Of a stretch of DNA of 64,000 nucleotides, positions 36,036-45,865 are shown one piece after another (within the stretch, counting starts at the first letter, position 1; each line of letters begins with the position of its first letter). The notes under the pieces are model-generated. The model did no database searches. It was not told the origin of the DNA and saw only the letters and a program-made list of their open reading frames with translations. The DNA comes from Lunularia cruciata (taxonomy: Eukaryota; Streptophyta; Marchantiopsida; Lunulariales; Lunulariaceae), in the NCBI GenBank assembly GCA_948567375.1, contig OX419758.1, positions 59,649,001-59,713,000 of the forward strand, in the 5' to 3' direction. A program made the position numbers and the translations under genes.

Positions 36036-36512
36036 ATAATGGGTGGCACTTGGTGGTGTTGGCACTTGGTGGGGCACTTGCGGTTGCGACTTGCTATTGC
36101 AGTTGGTGGTTCGGGTTTGTTGTTGCAGTTACTTGGTCAGGACGGAGTTCTTTGGGGATTCTAGAGGAGTTAGCTCTGCAGTATGCAGTGGGTTTACACG
36201 GAGTGGTGCTTGGTATCAGCCTGTATCTCAAGTCTCAATGACCGAGGAGATTGACTCTGAGTTGGAGTTTGACACAAGAGCTGATTCAGTTGAAAGTGCA
36301 CTTGGTGTGTCCGCACCGTTGTTGTGGGATATGGACAAGATTTATGGGGCCTCCAAAGGCCCTAGATGTTACTTTGGTACAATGGGTACCATTGAGTTGG
36401 ATGACTTCATCCAAGAGTTCAATAGTTGGTGTGATCTGCAGCAGATGCGGAACCCGACTTTGTTCACACCCTTCATGGCATGGAAGGGGTTGTTTCAGCA
36501 CTTGGAGGGTCC
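36036..36512 (+). pseudogene. M2 gag N-terminal fragment
   Basis: Open through FFGDSRGVSSAVCSGFTRSG and IELDDFIQEFNSWCDLQQM to HLEGP, where M1 begins. The gag ATG of M1 corresponds to ACG here (near 36139), so the copy lacks its normal start. It continues at 45565. Confidence 0.87.
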
Positions 36513-38194
36513 TGTCACGCCATTTGTAGTTCCGCATCTAGATGCTCGGACACTGGAGTTCCAGTGATGGTAGTTAGAGTTATTCTAGCTGTTTCTCAGG
36601 GACTACTTTCCGACGGTTGGATTTCGTGTTCGGGGTACTGACTTCACGGTGGGGCCCACCGTCACTTTGCACCGTTTGCACCGTCGAGTGTGCCGTCAGC
36701 GGGACCGTTAGGGTTTCAGGGCTAGCTCGAGTCCAGGGGGTATAGTTTTGAAGTGAGCTCCAGAGAGCTCACTTCTCTGATGTTGAGCCTTCGAGTTCCT
36801 GGCTATGGTGGACAGAGGCCGGCGAGCGTCACCTGGATTCTCTATGCTTGAGTGGGTGTGGCTTGACTGTAATCAGAGCCCAGTTGTTGGCAGTTTATAG
36901 AGTGACAGATCAAGTACTGATCTGAGTTGAGTTGAGTTGAAGTGTTAAGCAATCTGATTACATCAAAGAAGTGAAGTCAGGGGGAAATCGGGTGCAGGAA
37001 CGTTGAGTGTTGGTGGTATCTCCAAGCTCGGTAGATCGTGGTAGCTCGATTCAGGTTTTGTGTTTCCCTAGTGTGTAGAAGCTCGTGTAGTTGATGCAAA
37101 TTTGGCAGTTAGGCGGACGGTGTGCGGAAGCGCTGGCCAAATTTCGAGCAAAGAAGGAGCAATTTTCGAGTAGTGTTGTGATTTTGAGCTCAGGAGGTGA
37201 AGGCAGGACCAATTTGCTGCGAGTTGGGCTCAGAAAGTGAAATTGAAGGTGGAGTTGGAAAGCTCTTCTCATGAAATTGTGATTTGGAAAAACCCGTTTT
37301 GTCAATTTGGCTCGAGTGGAAAGTTAGCGGGGGATTTGGCGGACATCCATCTTTAGGGTTTACGTCAGATTTATGTCAGATTTTGGGCCAGAATTGGAGG
37401 AGTTTTGCTGTTTGGCCAGATTTGGAGAAGTTTCACTAGTTTGGAGGAGTTTTGCAGATTTGGAGAAGTTTCGCCAATTTTGGAGGAGGTTCGAAGTGGC
37501 AACAAGAAAGGCCTCATTTGGCTGAATTTCGGCGTTTTGAGGTTTCGAGGCATAGGGCTGTGGGCTATGAGAGGCTACGAAGGCCTAGAAGGGCCAGCAA
37601 GCCAGCTTGCTGGCGTGAGGCTAGCTAGTTTAGTGTAGATCTTGGTCATTGGTTGGCAAAATCTGCCTTTCTTGCTAGATTGTGCGCAACAAGGTTTGAC
37701 CCCTAGATCTCTTGTTCCTAGACTGGTGCCCTAGCCAACTGGTCCACCCTCACTTGTTGTCATAGTGACTATGCCACTGTTATCTATACACATGTAACTT
37801 TGGCTAGGAGAGGCAGTTTGATCCCATTCTTGGTGATCCTGGTAGCTTAGGACTTAGATACGAACTACTCTTATGTCAAATGCCAAATGGTGGCAGAGTC
37901 AGTCCCGTGTTGTGTTATGAGATGGAGGGTTTTCGTTTAGATTTCTTGTGATTGGATCCCCTCCATTCTCTACTTCCTGTTTGTGCACCACGTTTGTGTG
38001 AGGTGCCTTGACTTTTGAGCGTTGGTGCTCTGGTGTGCTCTCGGTGGTGAGGCTGGAGTGATGACCAGTCAGACTACCTTTGTTTCTCTCCGGTGAGGCA
38101 GGAAGTGATGACCTGCAGACCGTGAGAGTGCGTGTTATGATGGCAGGTTACAGGTTGCCCTTCCCCTAGTGTAGTTATCTCGGTTAGAGTTACA
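36513..38194 (+). repeat. M1 5' LTR
   Basis: 1682 bp, TGTCACGCC to GAGTTACA. The end is placed where the M1, M2 and M3 copies change to internal sequence. It carries a short-unit degenerate repeat at 37385-37495 (units with TTTGGAGAAGTTTC). It is CG-rich compared with the M3 LTR. Confidence 0.88.
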
Positions 38195-38298
38195 TTAGTG
38201 GGTGGTGTCTAGTTGGTGTTGGCACTTGGTGGGGCACTTGCAGTTGCGACTTGCGGTTGCAGTTGGTGGTTCGGGTTTGCTGTTGCAATTACGTGGTC

Positions 38299-41200
38299 AT
38301 GATGGAGTTCTTTGGAGATTCCAGAGGAGTTAGCCATGCAGTACGCAGTGGGTTTACTCGGAGTGGTGCTCGGTATCAGCATGTATCTCAGGTCCCAGTG
38401 AGGGAGGAGATTGACTCTGAGTTGGAGTTTGACACAGGAGCTGATTCAGTTGAGAGTGCACTTGGTGTGTCCGCACCGTTGTTGTGGGACATGGATGAGA
38501 TTTATGGGGCCTCCAAAGGGCCTAGGCGTTACTCTGGTACAATGGGTACTATTGAGTTGGATGATTTCATCCAAGAGTTCGATAGTTGGTGTGATCTGCA
38601 GCAGATGCGGAACCCGACTTTGTTCACACCCTTCATGGCATGGAAGAAGTTGTTTCAGCACTTGGAGGGTCCACCGATGGACGACTACCATGAGTTCAGG
38701 AGAGCTCATTTGGAGGAGATTGAGTTATGGAGACAGTATTGGTCTCCTCACTATGTCTCCATCACTTCAGGCTCGGTGGCCAGGAGTAGATCGGCTATAC
38801 CTACGAGTTCTAGCTCGAGTAGTGTGGGTGGAGCTAGTGGAGGTGCACTAGCTGGAGATAGTGCTACTACGAGTGGAGGTACCGCTGCAGGAGGTGGTGT
38901 GGTACCGGGGTTTAACCCCATGGTTGAGTTCTTCCTATGTTTGAGGCAGAACTACCAGGGAGTGCGGACTGACAAGTTGAGGAGCTTGCAGGAGTTCTAG
39001 CGGAAGGCTAGAGAGAGCCTACGCGAGGCATACACTCGCATGAGGCGGCTGATCAGTTTCATTCAGGGAGTTACTGAGGCCCAGGCAGTCCAGTTTTGGT
39101 ATGGGATACTGGACAGGGAGTTGCGACGTAGAGTTCGTGATGCTACATTGTTGCAGGCTACTTCGCCCACTTTGGCAGTAGTCTTTGGTTTGGCTGAGCG
39201 TATTGAGCTCAACATGGTGGAGGAGAGAGTGGTGACAGCTGGATTTGGTAGAGAGACCTCATCCACGGTTGTGACTTCTTCTAGAGTGCAGCAGAGTGCA
39301 CCACGCCCAGTTGGTTTTCGAGGATAGGGTGGACAGCCTAGATCCTATGGAGCGAGTGGAGGGCCTAGTGGAGTTAGACCCTTACCCTCATTTTCGGGTC
39401 AGCAGCAGCCAGTGAGTGGTGGTGTTGCTTGTTGGACTTGTGGTGGACCTCACCATAGGAGAGAGTGTACTCAGGGCAGCGGACCTGATACCTCTGGTGC
39501 ATCACAGCCAGCACAGAGGCAGTGTGAGCATTGCCACAGATTTGGTCACACTAGTGACCGGTGTTTTGACCTACACCCGGAGTTACGGAGTGGTAGGGCT
39601 GCTATGGCAGGTAGTAGAGGAGCTCCAGTTCATGGAGGACGAGGTGGTAGAGGTGGTGGTAGAGGATCTACACCTAGTAGGGGTGCAGTACCTGCTCTTA
39701 CTTTTGACACAGCTATGGCTACTCGAATTGAGCAGTTGGAGCAGAGATTGGCTAGTATGGCTATTGCTCAGAGGAGATCAGATTCGGGTGCTGAGGCTTC
39801 CACGTCATATGTTGGTGATAGAGATGCTTTGGACTTCATGTGCGGAGCAGCACAGGTGGATGCATCTGCAGCAGTGACTAGGAGTGCAGTACGTGCTCCA
39901 GAGCCTAGAGGAGCATCAGTGGAGTTGGACCCACAGAGAGGAGAGGTTGGGAGACAGGTCAGACTTCCCCAGTCTTTCATGCTATCTGAGGCATTGCAGA
40001 CGACATCCATGGTTCCTAGACGTCCCAGTGCAGGTGTGGTAGGTGGTGATGGAGTACCTGCTAGTCAGCCACCTGCTACTACACAGACTGAGTCTAGCAT
40101 GATGTTGGGGGCGGCTCAGCTGATTATGCGGCATCCTTTATTTTCAGCCAGTGACATGTTTACATTGGGAGTTGACCCAGCCCCAGTGTTCCGGTTGGCT
40201 GCCACGTTGTGTGAGAGTAGGGATGGTGCAGTTCCTACTACTAGAGCAGAGGTGGTTGGTAGTGGAGCTGACTTGGTTGAGGAGCATGGGATCCGTTCAG
40301 CGACCAGTGGTTTATGGCAGGCAACAGTGGCTAGATTGGAGGAGTTGCCAGCTAGACCGGCCTTTGAGAGAGCGCGGTTTACACCTGGTGTTGTCCTATT
40401 GGATAACCAGAGGGGGATTTTTTGTTTGGTGGGACCTTCAGGGAAGGTCTATACACCACAGAGAGTCTTGTTAGACTCTGGTGCGCAGCCCCTTATGTTG
40501 GGGAAGGCTACAATTGTTGGTCTGGAGTTATGGAAGACCGATGTGGAGAGGTGTCCATTTCAGATCCAGACATCTCTTGGTGGTGGTTCGACACAGTACA
40601 TCACACGTGGAGAGCTTGTTGTCCAGGTTCAGCCTGGTCATCCGACTGATAGCTCGGTGGTGAGAGCTCAGGCTATTGCGACGATAGCTGAGTCATATGA
40701 TGTGCTAGTTGGGGGAGCAGTGTTATACCCCATGGGTTTCAGTATTGATTATTGGGAGGAGACAGCCTCTTATAGACCTGGTTGGCAGTCTGGTGAGGGA
40801 CGGGTATGTCGCCTACCAGTACGCTTTAGTAGTGGCAGTCTTGGCTCACTACAGTCCGGGACCATGGCAGCATCAGTTTTGGCTTTGAGCGGTGCAGTTA
40901 CTTGGCCTGGTGACTTGTTGGAGGGGAACACCCATGCAGAGGATACTCCAGTACCAGAGGAGATCACTCGGCTATGGAGTACGAGTGGGATTGTTCCATC
41001 CACCTTGGATGTTCCATTGTGGAGTTCAGAGGAGGCATTGCAGCAGCATGCAGATCAGTTGGTGCAGCAGGCTTGGAGTGGAGCCTTCGTACCATCAGGG
41101 GATGAGTGTGAGGATGAGCCTCCAGAGGCGATTGCTTTGACACCTCTGGATACCACACTCATTGCTTGGCAGTATCCAGTAGAGGGGATATGTCTATTAG

Positions 41201-42123
41201 AGTTGTTTGGTGGGATCAGCACCGGACTAGCTGCGGTGTTACAGGCGGGTATCCGAGTACAAAGGTACTTGTATGTAGAGAGAGATGAGACTGCTAGGCG
41301 AGTCTCTCTACATCATGTGGCACACTTGGCCTATCGGTATCCGGAGTTATTACCGATGTCAGTAGTCAGAGGTTACCAGAAGGCCTTACCAGTAGACATT
41401 TCCTTACTGGGGGCGCATGACCTAGAGAGACATGGGCCTATTCACTTGGTGATTTCTGGATGGCCATGTCAGGGACATACACGTGCGGGCTGCGGTTTGG
41501 GTCTTCAGGATCCTTGTTCTGGTGTGTTTTGGGAGATGTTATGGATACTACGACATCTCCAGGTTCATCAGTCTGTTTCTCCAGCTTACCTTTTGGAGAA
41601 CGTTCCATTGATGGGTGATTCTCGCACTAGAGTGGTGGCGAGTACACATCAGGTCCATTCTTGGATGGGACCTGTTGTATTGTTAGATGCAGCCAGAGTG
41701 GGATCACGGGCTCATCGTCTTTGTCTTTGGTGGACGAACCTTTTACCCAGAGAGGTTCTACAGCGTAGTTATGATGGGATTCAGCGACTAGACCACATTC
41801 TTGTTGATGATATCTTGGATGCTGGACGTCAGTCTCAGACAATGGTAGTGGCTGATAGGTCACCTATGGCAGTGGTGAATCTAGTTGGACAGCCTAGAGC
41901 TGCATTTCCCACACTCATGAGTTTCCCAGGCTCTCATGCTTTTCGAGAGGGAGGACCTGGACTTGTTTGGGACTCACAGTTACAGCAGTTGGTGGAGCCC
42001 AATGCTGATGAGAGAGAGCGTGCGATGGGTTTTCGCACCGGTATTACCGCTGTTCCAGCAGTGTCAGAGGCATCCAGGCGTCAAGTGTTAGGTCAGGCTA
42101 TGGACCTGAACTGTTTGACCTGA
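38299..42123 (+). CDS. M1 Gag, protease and cytosine-C5 methyltransferase, one frame with two TAG codons
   Basis: One frame of 1275 codons, interrupted only by TAG at 38998 and 39325, where M2 has CAA. Gag starts MMEFFGDSRGV; IELDDFIQEFDSWC belongs to the capsid; a Ser/Gly linker follows. Counting from 39412: knuckles at residues 8-20 (CWTC, irregular) and 42-55 (CEHCHRFGHTSDRC), RGG box about 70-85, protease LLDSGAQ with Asp at 355 and YDVLVGG. The methyltransferase spans residues 591-903: motif I LELFGGISTGL, motif II VERDE, motif IV GWPCQGH with catalytic Cys686, motif VI LENV (Glu729), motif VIII SRAHRL, target-recognition-like GSHAFREGGPGLVWD, then ERERAMGF and RRQVLGQAMDL. The 14-bp duplication at 42107-42134 creates the terminal TGA. 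Confidence 0.92.
41182..42123 (+). CDS. M1 DNA cytosine-C5 methyltransferase domain
   Basis: About 313 residues with no stop or frameshift. The enzyme class transfers a methyl group from S-adenosylmethionine to carbon 5 of cytosine, with the Cys of Pro-Cys attacking C6 and the Glu of ENV assisting. Motifs run I, II, IV, VI, VIII, recognition region, IX/X, the canonical order, not the permuted order of plant DRM enzymes. Motif I (FGGISTGL) and the GSHAFR/GPGLV segment look DNMT3-like, whereas PCQG is the DNMT1/CMT form. No PWWP, ADD, BAH or UBA domain is attached. The length is that of a bare catalytic domain. Lineage assignment needs a tree. Confidence 0.9.
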   Translation, partial: EGICLLELFGGISTGLAAVLQAGIRVQRYLYVERDETARRVSLHHVAHLAYRYPELLPMSVVRGYQKALPVDISLLGAHDLERHGPIHLVISGWPCQGHTRAGCGLGLQDPCSGVFWEMLWILRHLQVHQSVSPAYLLENVPLMGDSRTRVVASTHQVHSWMGPVVLLDAARVGSRAHRLCLWWTNLLPREVLQRSYDGIQRLDHILVDDILDAGRQSQTMVVADRSPMAVVNLVGQPRAAFPTLMSFPGSHAFREGGPGLVWDSQLQQLVEPNADERERAMGFRTGITAVPAVSEASRRQVLGQAMDLNCLT

Positions 42124-44248
42124 ACTATTTGACCTGGATTGTGAGCCTTGGTTTGGCAAAGCAGCGTAGGATGCGCTTGATAGGCATCACCACTCGGACA
42201 CTTGTGAGCCCTGTGCCTATCGAGACGATTCAGGCACATGCTGGGGGCGATGGACCGAGTGGACATGGTATTCTTGGGACACATCCAGTAGCTACTAGGG
42301 AGAGTGGTCTACTTGGAGTCCATCCAGGTGGCGTGGGCTACTTGGATTACACCCTTGGTCCACATGGGATGCAGCCAGAGGACGTATGGAGCTTGCAACC
42401 AGAGTGGAGGGAGTTTTTCACACAGAGGTTGGGACCTCTAGTGGTCGGGAGCATGACACCATTGCTCCCAAGGGCCCAGTGTAGCAGCCAGTCAGTACGT
42501 CTTCCACTCCTACTACAGTTACAGAGGATACTTGGGAGCCAGATCTTGGACCCAAGCTTATTGGAGAGGAAAGACGGAGGGTTTGGAGGTTCTTGAGGAG
42601 TCACACGAGTTGTTTTGCCTTCAGTATGAAGGATTTGGGTGCTCTGAAGGGACCTGGTATACGGATTGAGCTGACTAGCGATACACCTGTTTTCCGACGT
42701 CCTTATCGATATAGTGAGATGGAGAGGACATTGATTCAGAGCCGGAGTAGTGACCTTTTTGAGGCTGGTTTGGTGGAGATTTCACATGGAGAGAATGCAT
42801 CAGCGACAGTGATGCCAGCCAAGAAGGATATGCATGGCAACTATACAGATAGGCGGATGTGTGGAGATTACCGTCCTATCAACCGACAGACCAGGGCTGA
42901 TCGGTATGCCATGCCTACACCGGAGGAGATTTTTGATGCGATTGGGCATGCAAAGGTCTTCAGTACTTTGGATCTTCGAGCGGGATATCATCAGTTGCCA
43001 ATCAGGGAGGAAGATAAGTCCAAGACAGCATTTTGGGCTATTGATCCTCACGGCAAGGATGTGTTATATCAGTGGAGGTTCTTACCATTTGGGTTGAAGA
43101 ACGCTCTTGGTGAGTTCCAGAGGGTCATGGATAGGATCCTAGCTGGACTGGATTTTGCTTGGTGCTATATTGATGACATTTTGGTGTATAGCACTACTGT
43201 GGAGGAGCATGAGAGACAGTTGTTGGAGGTGTTTGAGAGGTTGAGATCTCATGGACTCAAATTACATCCTGGGAAGTGTAGGTTCTTCCATGAGCAGGTT
43301 GAGTATTTGGGTCACACTATCTATCCCGGAGGACTTGGTGTTCAGCAGACCAAGGTGGAGGCTATTGCACGTATTCCTCGGCCTACGGATGTGAGCAGAG
43401 TGCGAGCATTCCTTGGGTTGGCGAACTTCTATCGCCGCTATGTTAGAGGATTTAGTGCCATTGCCAAGGCCTTGACGAAGCTGACCAAGCTTACACAGGA
43501 GTGGTGTTGGGGAGATGAGCAGGAGAGAGTTTTTGTAGAGCTCAAGGAGAGGTTGACATCTGCTCCTATTTTGAGGAGACCGATCAGGGGACGACCATTT
43601 CAGGTTCACACTGATTGGAGTATGTTGGGGCTTGGAGCGGTGCTCACCCAACATGATGATGAGGAGAAGGAGTTTGTGGTGGCCTATGCTAGTCGCTCCA
43701 ACAATTCAGCGGAGGCGAAGTATAGTTCATATGAGGGAGAGTGCTTGGCAGCAGTTTGGGCAGTAGCACATTTCCGATGTTACCTATTTGGTAACCCCTT
43801 CACTCTCATCACTGATCATCAGCCGCTGAAGTGGTTGATGGAGTCCAACAAGCTTTCAAGGAAGCTTGCACGATGGGCCTTGATTTTACAGGAGTATGAT
43901 TTCACGGTTGTTCACAGACCTGGAGTGGTGAACCGTGATGCAAATGGGTTGAGTAGAAACCCATGTCCCAGCCAGCAGGATCAGACCGGAGCACGTTGGC
44001 ATGGTGAGACAGATGAGGAGATGGTGCCAGGTTGGCATGCATCAGCCTTTCTGTGTATATTTGCAGAGACATTGGTGGTATCTCTCTCAGCGCATACAGG
44101 AGGAGTTATTGAGGTCACAGATCCAGAGAGTGAAGATATTGGTACAGTTCAGCGAGACATTCATGATGATGTCTTAGTGATGGACTATCTTCGCATTGGT
44201 GTTGTGGGTGGCACAGTTGGGGCCAAGGAGAGAGACCATGTTCTTTAG
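42124..44248 (+). pseudogene. M1 linker, reverse transcriptase and RNase H
   Basis: After the methyltransferase the coding frame changes twice: a 14-bp duplication at 42107-42134 and a 1-base loss near 42330 (M2 has the extra base). RT-RNase H is open at 42593-44248 (551 codons). It has LDLRAGYHQLPI, LPFGLKNA and the intact active site YIDDILVYS (residues 192-200). RNase H follows with FQVHTDWSMLGLGAVL, YEGECLAAVWAV and LITDHQPL. A TAG at 44246 replaces a likely Gln. The frame opens well before its first Met, with a TAG at 42482. Confidence 0.9.
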
Positions 44249-45136
44249 CGAGCCAGACGGTTCAGATTGGAGGGTAGACACCTTTTGCGTGTATGGGAGG
44301 ATGGTAGAATGCGAGTAGTACCACTTCCATCACAGAGACCACAGTTGGTCCATCATGCTCATGAGGAGCTAGGACATTTTGGAGTAAAGCATACATATAG
44401 CTTACTCCAGAGTCATTATTGGTGGCGCGGTATGCAGATCGAGGTACAGCAGTTTGTTGCCAGATGTGTGGTTTGTGACCGAGTAAGAGCATCATTCAAT
44501 GCTCCTACGCCACAGTTACACCCATTACCTATCATGGGATTGGGTTACCGTTGGAGTTTGGACTTCGCCGGACCTTTACCGCTGACTGTGAGCATCATCG
44601 GTATGTTTTGGTGATGGTGGAGCACTTCTCCAAGTGGATTGAGTTGGTGGCACTTCCTGACAAGTCTAGTGAAGGGATAGCTTACTCGTTCCTGGATCGA
44701 GTTCTTAGTCATTTTGGTGCACCAGCTGAGGTTTTGATTGATCAGGGTACAGAGTTCTTGGGAGAGTTTCAGGTCTTGTGTGACAAGGCTTTGATTGATC
44801 ATCGTACTACATCTCGAGATCACCTTGAGGCAGATGACTTAGCAGAGAGAGTGGTTCAGACGGTGAAGAGAGGATTGCGAAAGTATGGTTTGCAGAGAGG
44901 CCACTTGGGAGATTGGGATCTCCAGTTACCTTGGTTGGCCATGGGCTATCGGTTCAGCCGGCAAGCCTCCTTAGCATCCTTCTCTCCATACTTTCTACTC
45001 TATGGACGAGATCCAGATTTACCTACAGCCATTCGTCGAGATGCTACTGTAGTTTTGGACTTGGATGACCCTGATGTATGGATGAGCGCATGTTCTCAGC
45101 GGGCAGAGATCTTTCGGAGAGTGATGCCGATGGCCT
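44249..45136 (+). pseudogene. M1 integrase, frameshifted and C-terminally truncated
   Basis: In frame with RT up to about 44585: zinc-binding HHAHEELGHFG and CVVCDRV, then LDFAGPL with the first catalytic Asp. A one-base shift then moves the frame to 44551-45243: LIDQGTEFLGEF (second Asp) and DDLAERVVQTVK (Glu). The core ends at FRRVMPMAFTS, where an LTR interior sequence is joined, so the C-terminal DNA-binding part is lost and no chromodomain can be assessed. Confidence 0.88.
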
Positions 45137-45457
45137 TCACTTCACGGTGGGGCCCACCATCACTTTGCACCGTTTGCACCGTCGAGTGTGCCGTCAGCGG
45201 GACCGTTAGGGTTTCAGGGCTAGCTCGAGTCCAAGAGGTATAGTTTTGAAGTGAGCTCCAGAGAGCTCACTTCTCTGATGTTGAGCCTTCGAGTTCCTGG
45301 CTATGGTGGACAGAGGCCGGCGAGCGTCACCTGGATTCTCTATGCTTGAGTGGGTGTGGTTTGACTGTTATCAGTGCCCAGTTGTTGGCAGTTTATAGAG
45401 TGACAGATCAAGTACTGATCTGAGTTGAGTTGAGTTGAAGTGTTAAGCAATCTGATT
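45137..45457 (+). repeat. M1 3' LTR remnant
   Basis: It matches about 36644-36962 of the M1 5' LTR almost base for base (GTGGGGCCCACC through AAGCAATCTGATTA). The beginning of the LTR and its last 1.2 kb are missing. The near identity with the 5' LTR suggests a fairly recent insertion followed by deletion. Confidence 0.85.
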
Positions 45458-45564
45458 ATTGTGGCACTTTAGAGTCTATGTATGACTTATGTGTGAGTTG
45501 TGCTTTTATAGTGTATGATGTTGACAGCGATGTATGTTGTGTAGCGATGTATATACGCACGACA
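45458..45564. repeat. 107-bp segment, inverted relative to 34275-34368
   Basis: It sits between the broken M1 3' LTR and the GTCC target duplication. It starts TTGTGGCAC and ends CGACA. It is not part of any M LTR seen here. The reverse complement lies just left of the M2 LTR, 11 kb away. Confidence 0.75.
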
Positions 45565-45865
45565 GTCCACCAATGGATGACTACCATGAGTTCAGGAGAG
45601 CTCATTTGGAGGAGATTGAGTTATGGAGACAATATTAGTCTCCACACTACGTCTCCATCACTTCAGGCTCGGTGGCCAGGAGTAGATCGGCTGTAACTAC
45701 GAGTTCTAGCTCGAGTAGTGTGGGTGGAGCTAGTGCAGGTGCACTAGCTGGAGATAGTTCTACTACGAGTGGAGGTACCGCTGCAGGAGGTGGTGTGGTA
45801 CCGGGGTTTAACCCCATGGTGGAGTTCTTCCTATGTTTGAGGCAGAACTACCAGGGAGTGCGGAC
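45565..45865 (+). pseudogene. M2 gag, middle fragment
   Basis: Continues M2 gag after M1: the PMDDYHEF-equivalent stretch, a stop (TTAGTC near 45635), then the Ser/Gly linker and VEFFLCLRQNYQGVRT, where A2 begins. Highly similar to 38671-38970 of M1. Confidence 0.87.

Larger units (their letters stand above)
36513..45564 (+). mobile_element. M1: best-preserved methyltransferase-bearing Ty3/gypsy element
   Basis: 5' LTR 36513-38194, gag-PR-methyltransferase 38299-42123, RT-RNase H 42124-44248, integrase 44249-45136, and a 3' LTR remnant 45137-45457. It is inserted in gag of M2 with a duplication of GTCC (36509-36512 and 45565-45568). The integrase C-terminus and the first 130 bp of the 3' LTR are deleted, and the last 107 bp before the target duplication are not LTR sequence. 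No clear tRNA primer site was found after 38194. Confidence 0.9.

Noticed and set aside
36213-36224. TTGGTATCAGC resembling an initiator-Met primer site in M
   Set aside because: It lies inside the gag frame about 180 bp past the LTR end, and M1 has CGGTATCAGC at the same codons; the position is wrong for a primer site.
39416-39877. Second-frame ORF of 153 codons inside M1 gag
   Set aside because: Shadow of the Gag frame; hydrophobic low-complexity translation and no independent support.
40770-41003. Minus-strand ORFs inside the M1 polyprotein
   Set aside because: They follow codon shadows of the sense frame and are not kept in M2 or M3.
34275-45564. Inverted 100-bp ends as terminal repeats of an 11-kb DNA transposon
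   Set aside because: No target duplication pairs the outer flanks, and the inside is two partial M elements with their own insertion signatures.
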